A DNA stretch of 64,000 nt from Streptomyces sp. NBC_00377 (GTDB taxonomy: Bacteria; Actinomycetota; Actinomycetes; Streptomycetales; Streptomycetaceae): assembly GCF_036075115.1 (NCBI RefSeq), contig NZ_CP107958.1:1984001-2048000 (forward strand). Direction: 5' to 3'. The notes under the pieces are model-generated. The model was not told the DNA's origin. It did no database searches and was given only the letters and a program-made list of their open reading frames with translations. Position numbers and translations under genes: made by a program. Below, piece after piece: positions 51,827-60,740 of this stretch. How positions within the stretch are numbered: position 1 is the stretch's first letter; every line of letters starts with the position of its first letter.

Positions 51827-51879
51827 GTGCTGATACTGTCACATCAGTGGTGGCTGACACCACCGGGTGCTGACGTCAT
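51814..51879. promoter_or_regulatory. Divergent arsR2/arsC promoter region with paired repeats
   Basis: CTGACGTCAT occurs at 51814-51823 (over the arsR2 start) and at 51870-51879. Between them CTGAT-ACTGTCAC-ATCAG (51830-51847) is an inverted repeat. These are candidate sites for ArsR2; they do not match the 33-bp operator of ArsR1. Confidence 0.55.
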
Positions 51880-51917
51880 TCACACCTGATGTCGTCGTGA
51901 GACAAGAGAGATCTCTG

Positions 51918-52331
51918 ATGTCCGACAAGCCCTCCGTGCTCTTCGTCTGTGTCCACAACGCCGGCCGTTCCCAGATGGCCGCCGCGTGGCTGACCCACCT
52001 GGCCGGGGACCGCGTCGAGGTCCGCTCCGCCGGCTCCAACCCAGGCGCTGGCGTCAACCCGGCCGCCGTCGAGGCCATGCGCGAGGTCGGCATCGACATC
52101 TCCGCCGAGGTCCCGAAGATGCTCACCGTGGACGCGGTGAAGGAGTCGGACGTCTGCATCACCATGGGCTGCGGCGACACCTGCCCCGTCTTCCCCGGCA
52201 AGCGGTACCTGGACTGGCAGCTGGAGGACCCGGCGGGCCAGGGCGTCGAGGCCGTCCGCCCGATCCGGGACGAGATCAAGGTGCTGGTCGAGGGCCTGAT
52301 CAAGGAGATCGCGCCGGAGCCTCAGGCGTGA
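51918..52331 (+). CDS. arsC: Arsenate reductase, low-molecular-weight phosphatase type
   Basis: A 137-residue protein with the phosphate loop CVHNAGR (Cys11 to Arg17) and resolving-cysteine candidates in [16 protein letters not shown] (Cys80, Cys85, Cys89), then [17 protein letters not shown]. It reduces arsenate to arsenite. The adjoining thioredoxin reductase and thioredoxin genes suggest thioredoxin-linked turnover, as in the S. aureus type. The GTGA overlap couples it to trxB. Confidence 0.93.
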   Translation: MSDKPSVLFVCVHNAGRSQMAAAWLTHLAGDRVEVRSAGSNPGAGVNPAAVEAMREVGIDISAEVPKMLTVDAVKESDVCITMGCGDTCPVFPGKRYLDWQLEDPAGQGVEAVRPIRDEIKVLVEGLIKEIAPEPQA

Positions 52332-53311
52332 GCACGGCCGCGGACATACGCAACGTCATCGTCATCGGCTCGGGCCCGGCGGGCTACACCGCCGCCCTCT
52401 ACACGGCCCGCGCCTCGCTGAAGCCGCTGGTCTTCGAGGGCGCGGTCACGGCCGGTGGCGCGCTGGTGCAGACGACCGAGGTGGAGAACTTCCCCGGCTT
52501 CCGCGACGGCATCATGGGCCCGGACCTGATGGACAACATGCGGGCCCAGGCCGAACGCTTCGGCGCCGAGCTTGTCCCTGACGACGTCGTCGCTGTCGAC
52601 CTCACTGGAGAGGTGAAGACCGTCACGGACAGCGCGGGTACGGTCCACCGGGCGAAGGCCGTCATCGTGGCGACCGGCTCGCAGCACCGCAAGCTGGGCC
52701 TGCCCGGCGAGGACGCGCTGTCCGGCCGGGGTGTGTCGTACTGCGCGACCTGCGACGGCTTCTTCTTCCGTGAGCACGACATCGTGGTGGTCGGCGGCGG
52801 CGACACGGCGCTGGAGGAGGCCACCTTCCTCTCCCGCTTCGCGAAGTCCGTGACGGTCGTCCACCGGCGCGACACGCTGCGGGCCTCCAGGGCCATGCAG
52901 GACCGTGCCTTCGCCGACCCGAAGATCTCCTTCGCCTGGAACAGCGAGGTCGCCGAGGTCCACGAGGACGGCGGCAAGCTCGCCGGGCTCACCCTGCGCG
53001 ACACCGTCACCGGCGAGACCTCCGAGCTGGCGGCGACCGGGCTGTTCGTCGCCATCGGCCACGACCCGCGCACCGACCTGGTCACGGGCCAACTGGACCT
53101 GGACGACGAGGGCTACCTCAAGGTCGCCTCCCCCTCCACGCGCACGAACATCCCCGGCGTCTTCGGTGCCGGTGACGTGGTTGACCACACCTACCGGCAG
53201 GCGATCACCGCGGCCGGCTCGGGCTGCGCGGCGGCGCTGGACTCCGAGCGGTACCTCGCCGCCCTGAGCGACGCCGACGCCGCGGGCCAGCCCGTCCCGG
53301 CTGCCGTCTGA
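52328..53311 (+). CDS. trxB: Thioredoxin reductase of the ars operon
   Basis: A 327-residue flavoprotein with FAD motif [20 protein letters not shown], redox-active CATC (Cys139, Cys142) and NADPH motif [16 protein letters not shown], ending [29 protein letters not shown]. In the streptomycete arsRBOCT system this gene is called arsT. It would reduce the thioredoxin encoded 20 bp downstream and so recycle ArsC. Confidence 0.93.
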   Translation: MSTAADIRNVIVIGSGPAGYTAALYTARASLKPLVFEGAVTAGGALVQTTEVENFPGFRDGIMGPDLMDNMRAQAERFGAELVPDDVVAVDLTGEVKTVTDSAGTVHRAKAVIVATGSQHRKLGLPGEDALSGRGVSYCATCDGFFFREHDIVVVGGGDTALEEATFLSRFAKSVTVVHRRDTLRASRAMQDRAFADPKISFAWNSEVAEVHEDGGKLAGLTLRDTVTGETSELAATGLFVAIGHDPRTDLVTGQLDLDDEGYLKVASPSTRTNIPGVFGAGDVVDHTYRQAITAAGSGCAAALDSERYLAALSDADAAGQPVPAAV

Positions 53312-53331
53312 CCAGCGACTGGAGCAACACC

Positions 53332-53655
53332 ATGGCTCTCAAGAACGTCACCGAGGACTCCTTCGAGCAGGACGTCCTGGGCAGCGACAAGCCGGTCCTG
53401 GTCGACTTCTGGGCTGCCTGGTGCGGCCCCTGCCGTCAGCTCGCCCCCTCGCTGGAGGCGATCGCCGCCGAGCACGGCGACAAGATCGAGATCGTCAAGC
53501 TGAACATCGACGAGAACCCGGCCATCGCCGCCCGCTACGGCGTGATGTCCATTCCGACGCTGAACCTCTACTGGGGCGGCGAGGTCGTGCAGACCATCGT
53601 GGGGGCCAAGCCGAAGGCCGCCCTGGAACGCGAACTCGCCGACCACCTCGCCTGA
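53332..53655 (+). CDS. trxA: Thioredoxin
   Basis: A 107-residue thioredoxin with VLVDFWAAWCGPC (Cys31, Cys34) and the cis-proline segment SIPTLNLYWGGE. It lies between thioredoxin reductase and a further flavoprotein, so it is probably dedicated to ArsC reduction. Confidence 0.95.
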   Translation: MALKNVTEDSFEQDVLGSDKPVLVDFWAAWCGPCRQLAPSLEAIAAEHGDKIEIVKLNIDENPAIAARYGVMSIPTLNLYWGGEVVQTIVGAKPKAALERELADHLA

Positions 53656-53738
53656 CGCGCGACGCCGGTGGGGGTGCCCGCAGCGCCCCCCACCGGACCC
53701 CTTCTTCTCCGATCTCCGACTTCGACGGAGGTATCCCG

Positions 53739-55184
53739 GTGGTCAGCAAGCGCATCGTCGCCATCGGCGGCAGCGACGCCGGCATCAGCGCGGCCCTGCG
53801 AGCCCGCGAGCTGGATCCCGAGAGCGAGGTCACCGTGGTGGTGGCCGATGCCTACCCGAACTTCTCCATCTGCGGCATCCCGTACTACGTCTCCGGCGAG
53901 GTCGGCCACTGGAGCGATCTGGCCCACCGCACCCTGGCCGACCTGAAGGCCACCGGCATGCAGGTGCGCACCGACACCCTCGCCACCGCCATCGACGTAC
54001 CGGGCAAGCGGCTCGCCGTGCGCGACGCCGAGGGCCGCGTCGAGGAACTGCCGTACGACGCACTGATCGTGGGCACCGGCGCGGTCAGCGTCAGCCCGCC
54101 CATCGAGGGCCTGACCGGGCCCGACGCGCTCGGACCGGCCGACGGCGTCCACTTGCTCCACAGCATGGGCGACACCTTCCAGATCATGCAGACGCTCGCC
54201 GCCCGCCAGCCCCAGTCCGTGGTCGTCATCGGCGCCGGCTATATCGGCCTGGAGATGGCCGAGGCCCTGACCACCCGCGGTCTCCAGGTCACCCGGATCG
54301 AAGCCCTCCCAGAAGTCCTGCCCACCGTCGACCCGCAGCTCGGCGCCCTCGTCCACGCCGAACTCGAAGAACACGGCGTCGAGGTCATCACCAACACCCA
54401 GGTATCCGCGATCACCCGGGCACCCGAGGGCAACGCCCTCCGTGTCCAGGCCACCGCCAAGGACGGCGAGACCCTCACCCGCCACGTCGACCTCGTCCTG
54501 GTCGTCGTCGGCGTACGCCCCGACGCCGCCCTCGCCGCCACCGCCGGAGCCCGGCTCGGCACCAAGGGCGCGATCGAGGTCGACGAGTACATGCGCACCT
54601 CGCTGCCCGACGTGTACGCGGCCGGGGACTGCGCCGTCACCCACCACCGCCTTCTCGGCAAGACCTGGCTCCCGCTGGGGACGACCGCCCACAAACAGGG
54701 CCGCATCGCGGGCGAGAACGCCCTCGGCGGGCACCGGTGGTTCGCCGGCAGCCTCGGCACCCAAGTCGTCAAGGTCTTCGACCTCGTCGCCGCCCGCACC
54801 GGCCTGCGCGACCACGAAGCCGCAGCCGCCGAGCGAGGCTGGACCCCAGCCACCACCGCGACCCGCCCCGACGACCACAAGGCGTACTACCCCGGCGCCA
54901 CCCCGATCTCCATCCGCGTCACCGGCGACACCTCCAGCGGCCTCCTGCTGGGCGCCCAACTCGTCGGACGCCGAAGTGCGGAGATCTCCAAGCGCGTGGA
55001 CACGTACGCCGCCGCCCTCTTCCACGGCATGGACGTCGACGGCATCAGCGAACTCGACCTCTCCTACACCCCGCCCCTGGGCTCCCCCTGGGACGCCGTC
55101 CAGGTCGCGGCGCAGGCATGGATGAACGAGCACCACCTCGACGTGCAGCGGCGCATGGTGGACGACCTGCCGCGCAGCCCCTGA
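53739..55184 (+). CDS. CoA-disulfide reductase-like FAD oxidoreductase
   Basis: A 481-residue protein from GTG 53739 (GGAGG 7 bp upstream). RIVAIGGSDAGISAALRARELDP binds FAD, FSICGIPYYVSGEV holds the single active-site cysteine (Cys45) of the CoA-disulfide reductase/NADH oxidase group, and SVVVIGAGYIGLEMAEAL binds NAD(P)H. The C-terminal dimer domain is complete (DTSSGLLLGAQLVGRRSAEISKRVD). It may reduce a low-molecular-weight disulfide or persulfide linked to arsenate reduction; related genes recur in actinobacterial ars loci. Confidence 0.82.
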   Translation: MVSKRIVAIGGSDAGISAALRARELDPESEVTVVVADAYPNFSICGIPYYVSGEVGHWSDLAHRTLADLKATGMQVRTDTLATAIDVPGKRLAVRDAEGRVEELPYDALIVGTGAVSVSPPIEGLTGPDALGPADGVHLLHSMGDTFQIMQTLAARQPQSVVVIGAGYIGLEMAEALTTRGLQVTRIEALPEVLPTVDPQLGALVHAELEEHGVEVITNTQVSAITRAPEGNALRVQATAKDGETLTRHVDLVLVVVGVRPDAALAATAGARLGTKGAIEVDEYMRTSLPDVYAAGDCAVTHHRLLGKTWLPLGTTAHKQGRIAGENALGGHRWFAGSLGTQVVKVFDLVAARTGLRDHEAAAAERGWTPATTATRPDDHKAYYPGATPISIRVTGDTSSGLLLGAQLVGRRSAEISKRVDTYAAALFHGMDVDGISELDLSYTPPLGSPWDAVQVAAQAWMNEHHLDVQRRMVDDLPRSP

Positions 55185-55203
55185 TTGATCTTCGCCCGCT
55201 GCA

Positions 55204-55250
55204 TTGACAGCCGAGATTAGCTCAACGAATATTGAGTCAATGAACGTTGA
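55204..55250 (+). promoter_or_regulatory. Promoter with tandem ArsR-type operators
   Basis: TTGACA (55204-55209) and AATATT (55228-55233) are 18 bp apart. TCAACGAATATTGA (55222-55235) and TCAATGAACGTTGA (55237-55250) are tandem inverted repeats of the form TCAA-N6-TTGA at 15-bp spacing, covering the -10 and the ATG at 55240. The transcript is probably leaderless. Confidence 0.7.
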
Positions 55251-55935
55251 GTGGTCTGCATCGGTGATGGCGCGAGCGCAACGGCACGCGGCACTGGGAG
55301 AACCTGCGCGCCTGGCGATCATCGACCGGCTGCTGCTGGGCGACGCCTCACCCGGCGAACTCGGCCAGGAACTGGGCCTGCCCAGCAACCTCCTGGCCCA
55401 CCACCTCAAGCTGCTCGAACAGGTCGGCCTGATCGAGCGATCCCGCTCCGAAGGAGACCGACGGCGCACCTACCTGCGCCTGCGCACGGAAACCCTGGCC
55501 GACACCATGCCGACGCCCCTACGTACGGCGCCTCGCGTGGTGTTCGTCTGCACCCATAACTCCGCCCGCTCACATCTCGCTGCGGCGCTGTGGAGGCGTC
55601 ACAGCGCCGTGCCCGCCACTTCGGCGGGAACCCAGCCCGCCCCCCACGTCCACCCCCGTGCCGTCGCGACGGCACGCAAACACGGTCTTTCCCTGGCCCC
55701 GGCCCGTACCGCCCACATCGACGAGACGCTGCGTCCGGACGACCTGGTGGTCGCCGTCTGCGACAACGCCCACGAACAGCTCGGCCCTCAGGTTCCCGAC
55801 CGCCTGCACTGGTCGGTGCCCGATCCCACCCGCACTGGCACCGACGAGGCCTTCGCCGACGCCCTGAGTGATCTCGCCGACCGGGTCGACCGGCTGGCTC
55901 CCGCCGTTCGCCCTCCTGGAGGCAGCGATGACTGA
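55240..55935 (+). CDS. ArsR-ArsC fusion protein
   Basis: A 231-residue protein from ATG 55240. Residues 1-90 form an ArsR winged helix (RAQRHAALGEPARLAIIDRLLLGDASPGELGQELGLPSNLLAHHLKLLEQVGLIERSRSEGDRRRTYLRL). Residues 98-231 form a low-molecular-weight phosphatase/ArsC-like domain with CTHNSAR at 104-110 and HIDETLRPDDLVVAVCDNAHEQL. The C-terminal domain may sense arsenate, reduce it, or both. It is coupled to the following arsC by an 8-bp overlap, and its operators overlap its own start. Confidence 0.84.
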   Translation: MNVEWSASVMARAQRHAALGEPARLAIIDRLLLGDASPGELGQELGLPSNLLAHHLKLLEQVGLIERSRSEGDRRRTYLRLRTETLADTMPTPLRTAPRVVFVCTHNSARSHLAAALWRRHSAVPATSAGTQPAPHVHPRAVATARKHGLSLAPARTAHIDETLRPDDLVVAVCDNAHEQLGPQVPDRLHWSVPDPTRTGTDEAFADALSDLADRVDRLAPAVRPPGGSDD

Positions 55936-56590
55936 GACCGCGCCCGTCCCGCACCGCAACCTGAGCATCGACCAGCAACTCGCCCTGCGCACCGCAGCCA
56001 CCCACCTCGCCCGCGAGTTCGACGGGGTCTTCGGCCAGGAAACCATCGAACGGTTCCTGCACACCAGCTACGACCAGTTCGCCGGCCGCAGCACCATCCC
56101 CAACTACCTCCCCCTCATCGCCGAACGCTTCGCCCGCCAGCGCCTGCGCGCCCTGGCCAAGGTCGAAGGCCACCACACCGACGGCAAGCCCGTCGTCCTC
56201 TTCCTCTGCGTCCACAACGCCGGCCGTAGTCAGATGGCCATGGGCTTCTTCCAGCACCTCGCGGGCGAGGGCGCCGTCGCCTGGTCGGGTGGCTCCGAAC
56301 CCGGGAACGAGGTCAACCCCGCGGCCATCGCCGCGATGAGCGAGCGCGGCATCGATATCTCCCGCGAGTTCGCCAAGCCCTGGACCGAGGAGATCGTCCG
56401 CGCCGCCGACGTCGTCGTCAGCATGGGTTGCGGCGACGCCTGCCCGGTCTTCCCCGGCAAGCGGTACCTCGAATGGACCCTGGACGATCCCGCAGGAAAG
56501 ACCGCCGACGACGTCCGCCCCATCCGCGACGACATCGAGCGCCGCGTCCGCGGCCTTCTCGATGACCTCGGTGTCCCGGCACAGCACTGA
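55928..56590 (+). CDS. arsC: Arsenate reductase with N-terminal helical domain
   Basis: A 220-residue protein. Residues 1-80 form a helical bundle (LAREFDGVFGQETIERFLHTSYDQFAGRSTIPNYLPLIAERFARQRLRALA) seen in actinobacterial ArsC' proteins. Residues 88-220 form the phosphatase-fold reductase with CVHNAGR (Cys94 to Arg100) and [18 protein letters not shown]. Enzymes of this extended kind in Corynebacterium use mycothiol. It thus differs from the shorter thioredoxin-linked ArsC at 51918 and gives the island two arsenate-reduction routes. Confidence 0.86.
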   Translation: MTETAPVPHRNLSIDQQLALRTAATHLAREFDGVFGQETIERFLHTSYDQFAGRSTIPNYLPLIAERFARQRLRALAKVEGHHTDGKPVVLFLCVHNAGRSQMAMGFFQHLAGEGAVAWSGGSEPGNEVNPAAIAAMSERGIDISREFAKPWTEEIVRAADVVVSMGCGDACPVFPGKRYLEWTLDDPAGKTADDVRPIRDDIERRVRGLLDDLGVPAQH

Positions 56591-56684
56591 CCGCGCACAG
56601 GGCATCCGGAAGGCGAGGCGGCCTTGGGGCAGTTCATCCAGCCGAGACGGCAGGCACTCCGCGCCGCCGCCTGGTACCTGAGCT

Positions 56685-57086
<402 letters not shown>

Positions 57087-57090
<4 letters not shown>

Positions 57091-57670
57091 GTGAGGGCCT
57101 CTTCGGCGGTCTGTGCGGCGTCGTGGGCCTCGGCGAGACCGCGGAAGCGGCCGACGGCGAGGCGGAGCCGGTCTCCCAAGGGCTGGGGCTGGTGGCATGG
57201 CTTCGTGTCGAGCCGATCGGCGTGTTCTCGCGCCGCCCGCGCATGCCTGTCGGTGCGGACCGCGTTCCCGCAGTCGAACTGGCAGGCGAACTGGTTGGGT
57301 GCCGTCGCCCCGGGGTCCGGATCGCAAAGGGCTGTGTCGCGCTTGAAAGCGCAGATGAGGAACGAATCCGGGTTGTCGAAGAGCACGAGTCCGTCGCGCG
57401 CGAGAAACTTGGCAGCTGCCTTCGGGGTGGTCAGGGCTCCCTAGAAGCGGGGCATCGAGGTTGCTCCGACGAGTGCCCGTCGAGCGGCGGGACCGGAGAT
57501 CTTCTTCCCGGCGGCGGTGGCGTCGCGCAGCCGGGCCGCGGTCTGTGCGGCGGCGAGAGCGGTCTCGACTTCTAGCTCCCCGTGGAACCGCCGACGGCCG
57601 CGGCTGATGGTGACTCCGCCATTCCCGGCCGCACTCAGCGGAGTGATGGACTGGAGGGGGTCGGCTCGGG
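57087..57670 (-). pseudogene. C-terminal fragment of a site-specific recombinase, with an amber stop
   Basis: The - strand reads VTISRGRRRFHGELEVETALAAAQTAARLRDATAAGKKISGPAARRALVGATSMPRF, TAG (57441-57443), then GALTTPKAAAKFLARDGLVLFDNPDSFLICAFKRDTALCDPDPGATAPNQFACQFDCGNAVRTD in the same frame. The Cys-rich end is that of an element-borne recombinase. The catalytic domain is absent. It is coupled to the DUF6262-like remnant. Confidence 0.6.
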
Positions 57671-57740
57671 GATCTTCGCAATGGCCGCTGGGGCCCAGGC
57701 CACCGCTCCGGTCACCGTGGCAACGGTGACGGCCACGGCG

Positions 57741-57790
57741 GGCAGGCGGCGGCAGGCGGCGGCAGGCGGCGGCAGGCGGCGGCAGGCGGC
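57741..57790. repeat. Five copies of GGCAGGCGGC
   Basis: A perfect 10-bp tandem repeat between the recombinase remnant and the next hypothetical gene. Confidence 0.95.
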
Positions 57791-57872
57791 GGGCAGAACG
57801 TATTGCGAGAAGTAACTCTCCTGGAGGGGACGCGGGCAGGGGTGTCCGTCGCCGCAAGCGGGGTAAGGCTGG

Positions 57873-58751
57873 TCAGCGGGTACGGGCGGGCGGCGGCTGG
57901 GGCGGCGGGGCCGGGCGGGTTTGCCAGGGATGGTGCGCAGGGGCGTCGATCGTGGTTCCGCGGGCGGCGGTCCGGACGAGGTGGTGTTGGTCTTCGATGG
58001 GCAACGTCGCGATGTGCGTTAGGCCCTGCGCGACGGAGGCACCGCGCAGTGTGCCCGCTGGCAGGCCGGCGGCATGCACGATCCGGGCTGCCGCCTCGGC
58101 TTCTATCAGGAGGCCGAACGCCGGTGGAATGTTGAGCAGTTGGGCAGCGTGCTCGCGGCTGCCGGTCAGTGCTTGAGTGAGGGGAAGTCCGTCGTCGAGG
58201 ACGCTGTCGACGATGTCCAGCCAGACCGACGTGGCCTGGTGGAGGCGGGTGAGGAAGTCGGCGTCTGTGAGCCAGCATCCCCGGGACGGCTCAGGATCCG
58301 TATCGAGCTGAGCCGGTCGCCGCCGTGCGCTGTCGGCGCTGCTGGGCGGGGACGGTTCGGGCGTCCAGACCTTCAGGTAGTCCTGGATGGCATGGCTCAG
58401 GGGTATGACGGCGGCGCCGATCCAGGGTGAGGTGTCGTCGTGGTGCCAGTCCCGTACGACGCCGTAGCCGTCATGTCCGGGCTGTTTGCCGAGGCGGGCG
58501 TCCCGGACGGCGAACGTGCCGTGGTCGGCGAAGGACAGGTACGCGTGGTCGAGGTCGCCGCGGTCCGGGTGGAGGATGCTCAGGCGCAGTCCGCCGTACT
58601 CACGTTCTCGGATGGTCTGGGCGAACTCGATACGCAGCCGCAGCGGGGAGTCGGGCGAGACGACGGCGTAGCAGGCGTCGCCGACCACTCGTCGTTCGTG
58701 GACGGGCAGGCCGAGCAGGTCGCTGAAGAAGTGCTGGGCGTGCAGGGACAA
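57873..58751 (-). CDS. Hypothetical plasmid protein
   Basis: A 292-residue protein. The N-terminal half (FFSDLLGLPVHERRVVGDACYAVVSPDSPLRLRIEFAQTIREREYGGLRLSILHPDRGDLDHAYLSFADHGTFAVRD) looks like a compact alpha/beta domain. The C-terminal half is helical, and the tail is proline-rich. No family recognised. Confidence 0.55.
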   Translation of the reverse strand: MSLHAQHFFSDLLGLPVHERRVVGDACYAVVSPDSPLRLRIEFAQTIREREYGGLRLSILHPDRGDLDHAYLSFADHGTFAVRDARLGKQPGHDGYGVVRDWHHDDTSPWIGAAVIPLSHAIQDYLKVWTPEPSPPSSADSARRRPAQLDTDPEPSRGCWLTDADFLTRLHQATSVWLDIVDSVLDDGLPLTQALTGSREHAAQLLNIPPAFGLLIEAEAAARIVHAAGLPAGTLRGASVAQGLTHIATLPIEDQHHLVRTAARGTTIDAPAHHPWQTRPAPPPQPPPARTR

Positions 58752-58794
58752 CTGTGGTGGTGCTCCTCGGCAGCAGACGGTTCTGCGGGGCGGT

Positions 58795-59119
58795 TACCTG
58801 GATCGGCCGGCCGACGGGGCGGGACGGACGGTCGGCGCGGGCCCGGTGCCCGGGGCGCTGACCCCGGCGTGCGCGGACGGCAGGGTCGGCGACGAGGGCG
58901 TCTTGGGGGCGGACGTCGTCTGGGCGCAGCAGGTTACGTTCGCCCCGTCTGTCCGCCTCGCACAGCGCGAGCCTTCGGCATACAGGTCGCGAACGAGTTC
59001 GACGGGGGTCCTGACGTCGAGCGCGTCGACGAGGTCGTGGATGCCGGGGTGGCGAGGTGGCGGGGCAGGACCTCGACCACGTCGTGGTCGTCGAGATCGT
59101 CCAGAGGGCTGAGTGACAC
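58795..59119 (-). pseudogene. Small hypothetical gene with a frameshift
   Basis: From GTG 59119 (AAGGA 6 bp upstream) the - strand reads SLSPLDDLDDHDVVEVLPRHLATP, and after a +1 shift near 59050 continues GIHDLVDALDVRTPVELVRDLYAEGSRCARRTDGANVTCCA. The join is natural, so one base has been lost or gained. Function unknown. Confidence 0.5.
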
Positions 59120-59168
59120 AAGGTCCTTTCGGCGGGGGGGGGAGTTGCTGGTCGTGGGCATCGGCGGA

Positions 59169-60041
59169 TCAGCGGCGCGCTGCCGTGCGTGGGGCGGCGG
59201 GCGCCGGAGGAAGGGTGGCCGTGCTCCAGCGGGGGACGCTACGGGTGCCGAGTGCTGGCGAGCGGCGGGTGAAGGCGCGCTGGACGTCGAGCGGGGTCGG
59301 AGCTGGGGGCGCGGGCGGTGTGACGGGAGTGAGCTGTGCGGCCTCGCGCAGCCCAGGGAGCATCGAGTCCCTCCAGCGTGGCAGGGGCGCCGGGTCGGAC
59401 ACGCTCTGGGTGATGGCCTTCACTAGAACGGTGGGGGTGTTGGTGGTGGCGGTGGCGTACCAGCGGGCATACCCGTTCTTCGGTCCTCCCCACAGGTGCC
59501 AGCGGGCCTCCAGGGTGGTGAGTTCCTTCTCCGGATCGAGGCGGCCGGTGGTGTACTCACAGGTGGCCATCCCGTCCGGGGACTGCAGTTCCATCACGCC
59601 CCAGCGCGGGTGCTGAAACTGCCAGCCGTTTTTGATGAGCGGGACGACGGCGTCGAAGGCGCCGAGCTCGGGGTCCTTGAGGTCGGGCTCGGCAAGGTAG
59701 ATGTCGGGGCCGGCGGTGTACGCCTGAGCGAGGGCGGTGGTGAAGGCGGTGACGAACTCCGTGGGCGCGGTGTCGTTGAAACTGACGCCCCACGCGGGCG
59801 GGGCGAAGCGGTCGCGGTAGGCGTTGATCCGCCACAGGCCGTCGTCGTCGCCCTCGGGCAGGAATCCGAGTCGGACGCGGTGGTCGGGCGCAGTGACGTA
59901 GGCGTTGGCGAGGTTGTCGTGATGGAGGTCGAAGCCAAGCGCGAGGAGCGGCTCCAGCGCGGGGTCTGCATCGCAAGTGCTGCCTGCGAGGTAGCGCGGG
60001 GATACGTAGTTGTCGCCGTCGATCTCTTCGGTGTCGGGCAC
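59169..60041 (-). CDS. DUF317 domain protein
   Basis: A 290-residue protein from GTG 60041. It begins NYVSPRYLAGSTCDADPALEPLLALGFDLHHDNLANAYVTAPDHRVRLGFLPEGDDDGLWRI and has a second half with FQHPRWGVMELQSPDGMATCEYTTGRLDPEKELTTLEARWHLWGG and GWYATATTNTPTVLVKAITQSV-type sequence. This two-part form is typical for DUF317 proteins of streptomycete plasmids. Function unknown. Confidence 0.78.
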   Translation of the reverse strand: MPDTEEIDGDNYVSPRYLAGSTCDADPALEPLLALGFDLHHDNLANAYVTAPDHRVRLGFLPEGDDDGLWRINAYRDRFAPPAWGVSFNDTAPTEFVTAFTTALAQAYTAGPDIYLAEPDLKDPELGAFDAVVPLIKNGWQFQHPRWGVMELQSPDGMATCEYTTGRLDPEKELTTLEARWHLWGGPKNGYARWYATATTNTPTVLVKAITQSVSDPAPLPRWRDSMLPGLREAAQLTPVTPPAPPAPTPLDVQRAFTRRSPALGTRSVPRWSTATLPPAPAAPRTAARR

Positions 60042-60086
60042 GAAAGTCCTGAGGTTGAGGATGGGGGGATGAGCACGCGGTTCTGG

Positions 60087-60740
60087 TCAGGTACGCGTGC
60101 TGTTCGCAAGTGCGGGCAGCAACTGGTGTTCCAGGTCTGCGGGTTGGCCGGCGTAGTGCAGGGCGCGCAGGCCCAACTCGGCGGCGGCCCTGCAGTTGTC
60201 CTCGCGGTCGTCGACGAACAGCACGCGTCCCGGGTCGGCGACGCCGGTGGCCGCCAGGGCGTGCTCGTACACGGCCGAATCGGGCTTGCACCGGCCCAGG
60301 CGGGCGGAGTACAGGGCGTCACTCATCAGATCGCGCCGCCAGTTGGTGGCGTCCAGAACGTCGCTGAGATGGGCCGGGGCGTTGGAGAGCAGCACCAGAG
60401 GCAGCCCCGCGGCCCGGGCGCGGTACAGGATGTCGAGGACGCGCGGGTCGGTACGGGTCCACATGGCGGTATCGGCGGCCCGCAGCGTGCGCAGCCACCG
60501 CGCGCCGGGATGGTGCCCGAGCACCTTCGCCCAGTAGGCGAGATCGCTCAGTTCGCCTGCGTCGTACGCGTTCCGGGGGGCCCAGAAGGCTTCTTGGAAG
60601 GAGGGAAGGTGTCGGTCGGGCCACTCGGCGAGGTCGGCGAGGCGGGTCCACATGCCGGTGCTGGGCTGGAGTCCGAGGACTCCGTTGTAGTCGAGGAGTA
60701 GGGCGTCCACGCCGTTCGGGGAGACGGAGGTGTGGGTCAA
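60087..60740 (-). CDS. HAD-superfamily hydrolase
   Basis: A 217-residue protein with a TTG start overlapping the MFS stop (TTGA; GGAGAA upstream). HAD motifs: DYNGVLG with nucleophile Asp17, LVLLSNAP as motif II, KPDSAVYEHAL as motif III and LFVDDREDNC as motif IV. It is a phosphatase or dehalogenase-type enzyme, substrate unknown, last in the MFS/ATP-grasp/MFS/HAD operon. Confidence 0.86.
   Translation of the reverse strand: MTHTSVSPNGVDALLLDYNGVLGLQPSTGMWTRLADLAEWPDRHLPSFQEAFWAPRNAYDAGELSDLAYWAKVLGHHPGARWLRTLRAADTAMWTRTDPRVLDILYRARAAGLPLVLLSNAPAHLSDVLDATNWRRDLMSDALYSARLGRCKPDSAVYEHALAATGVADPGRVLFVDDREDNCRAAAELGLRALHYAGQPADLEHQLLPALANSTRT

Noticed and set aside
53568..55469. A 633-residue antisense frame opposite the CoA-disulfide-reductase-like gene
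   Set aside because: It is the reverse-complement shadow of genes with clear catalytic motifs on the + strand and has no recognisable domain.
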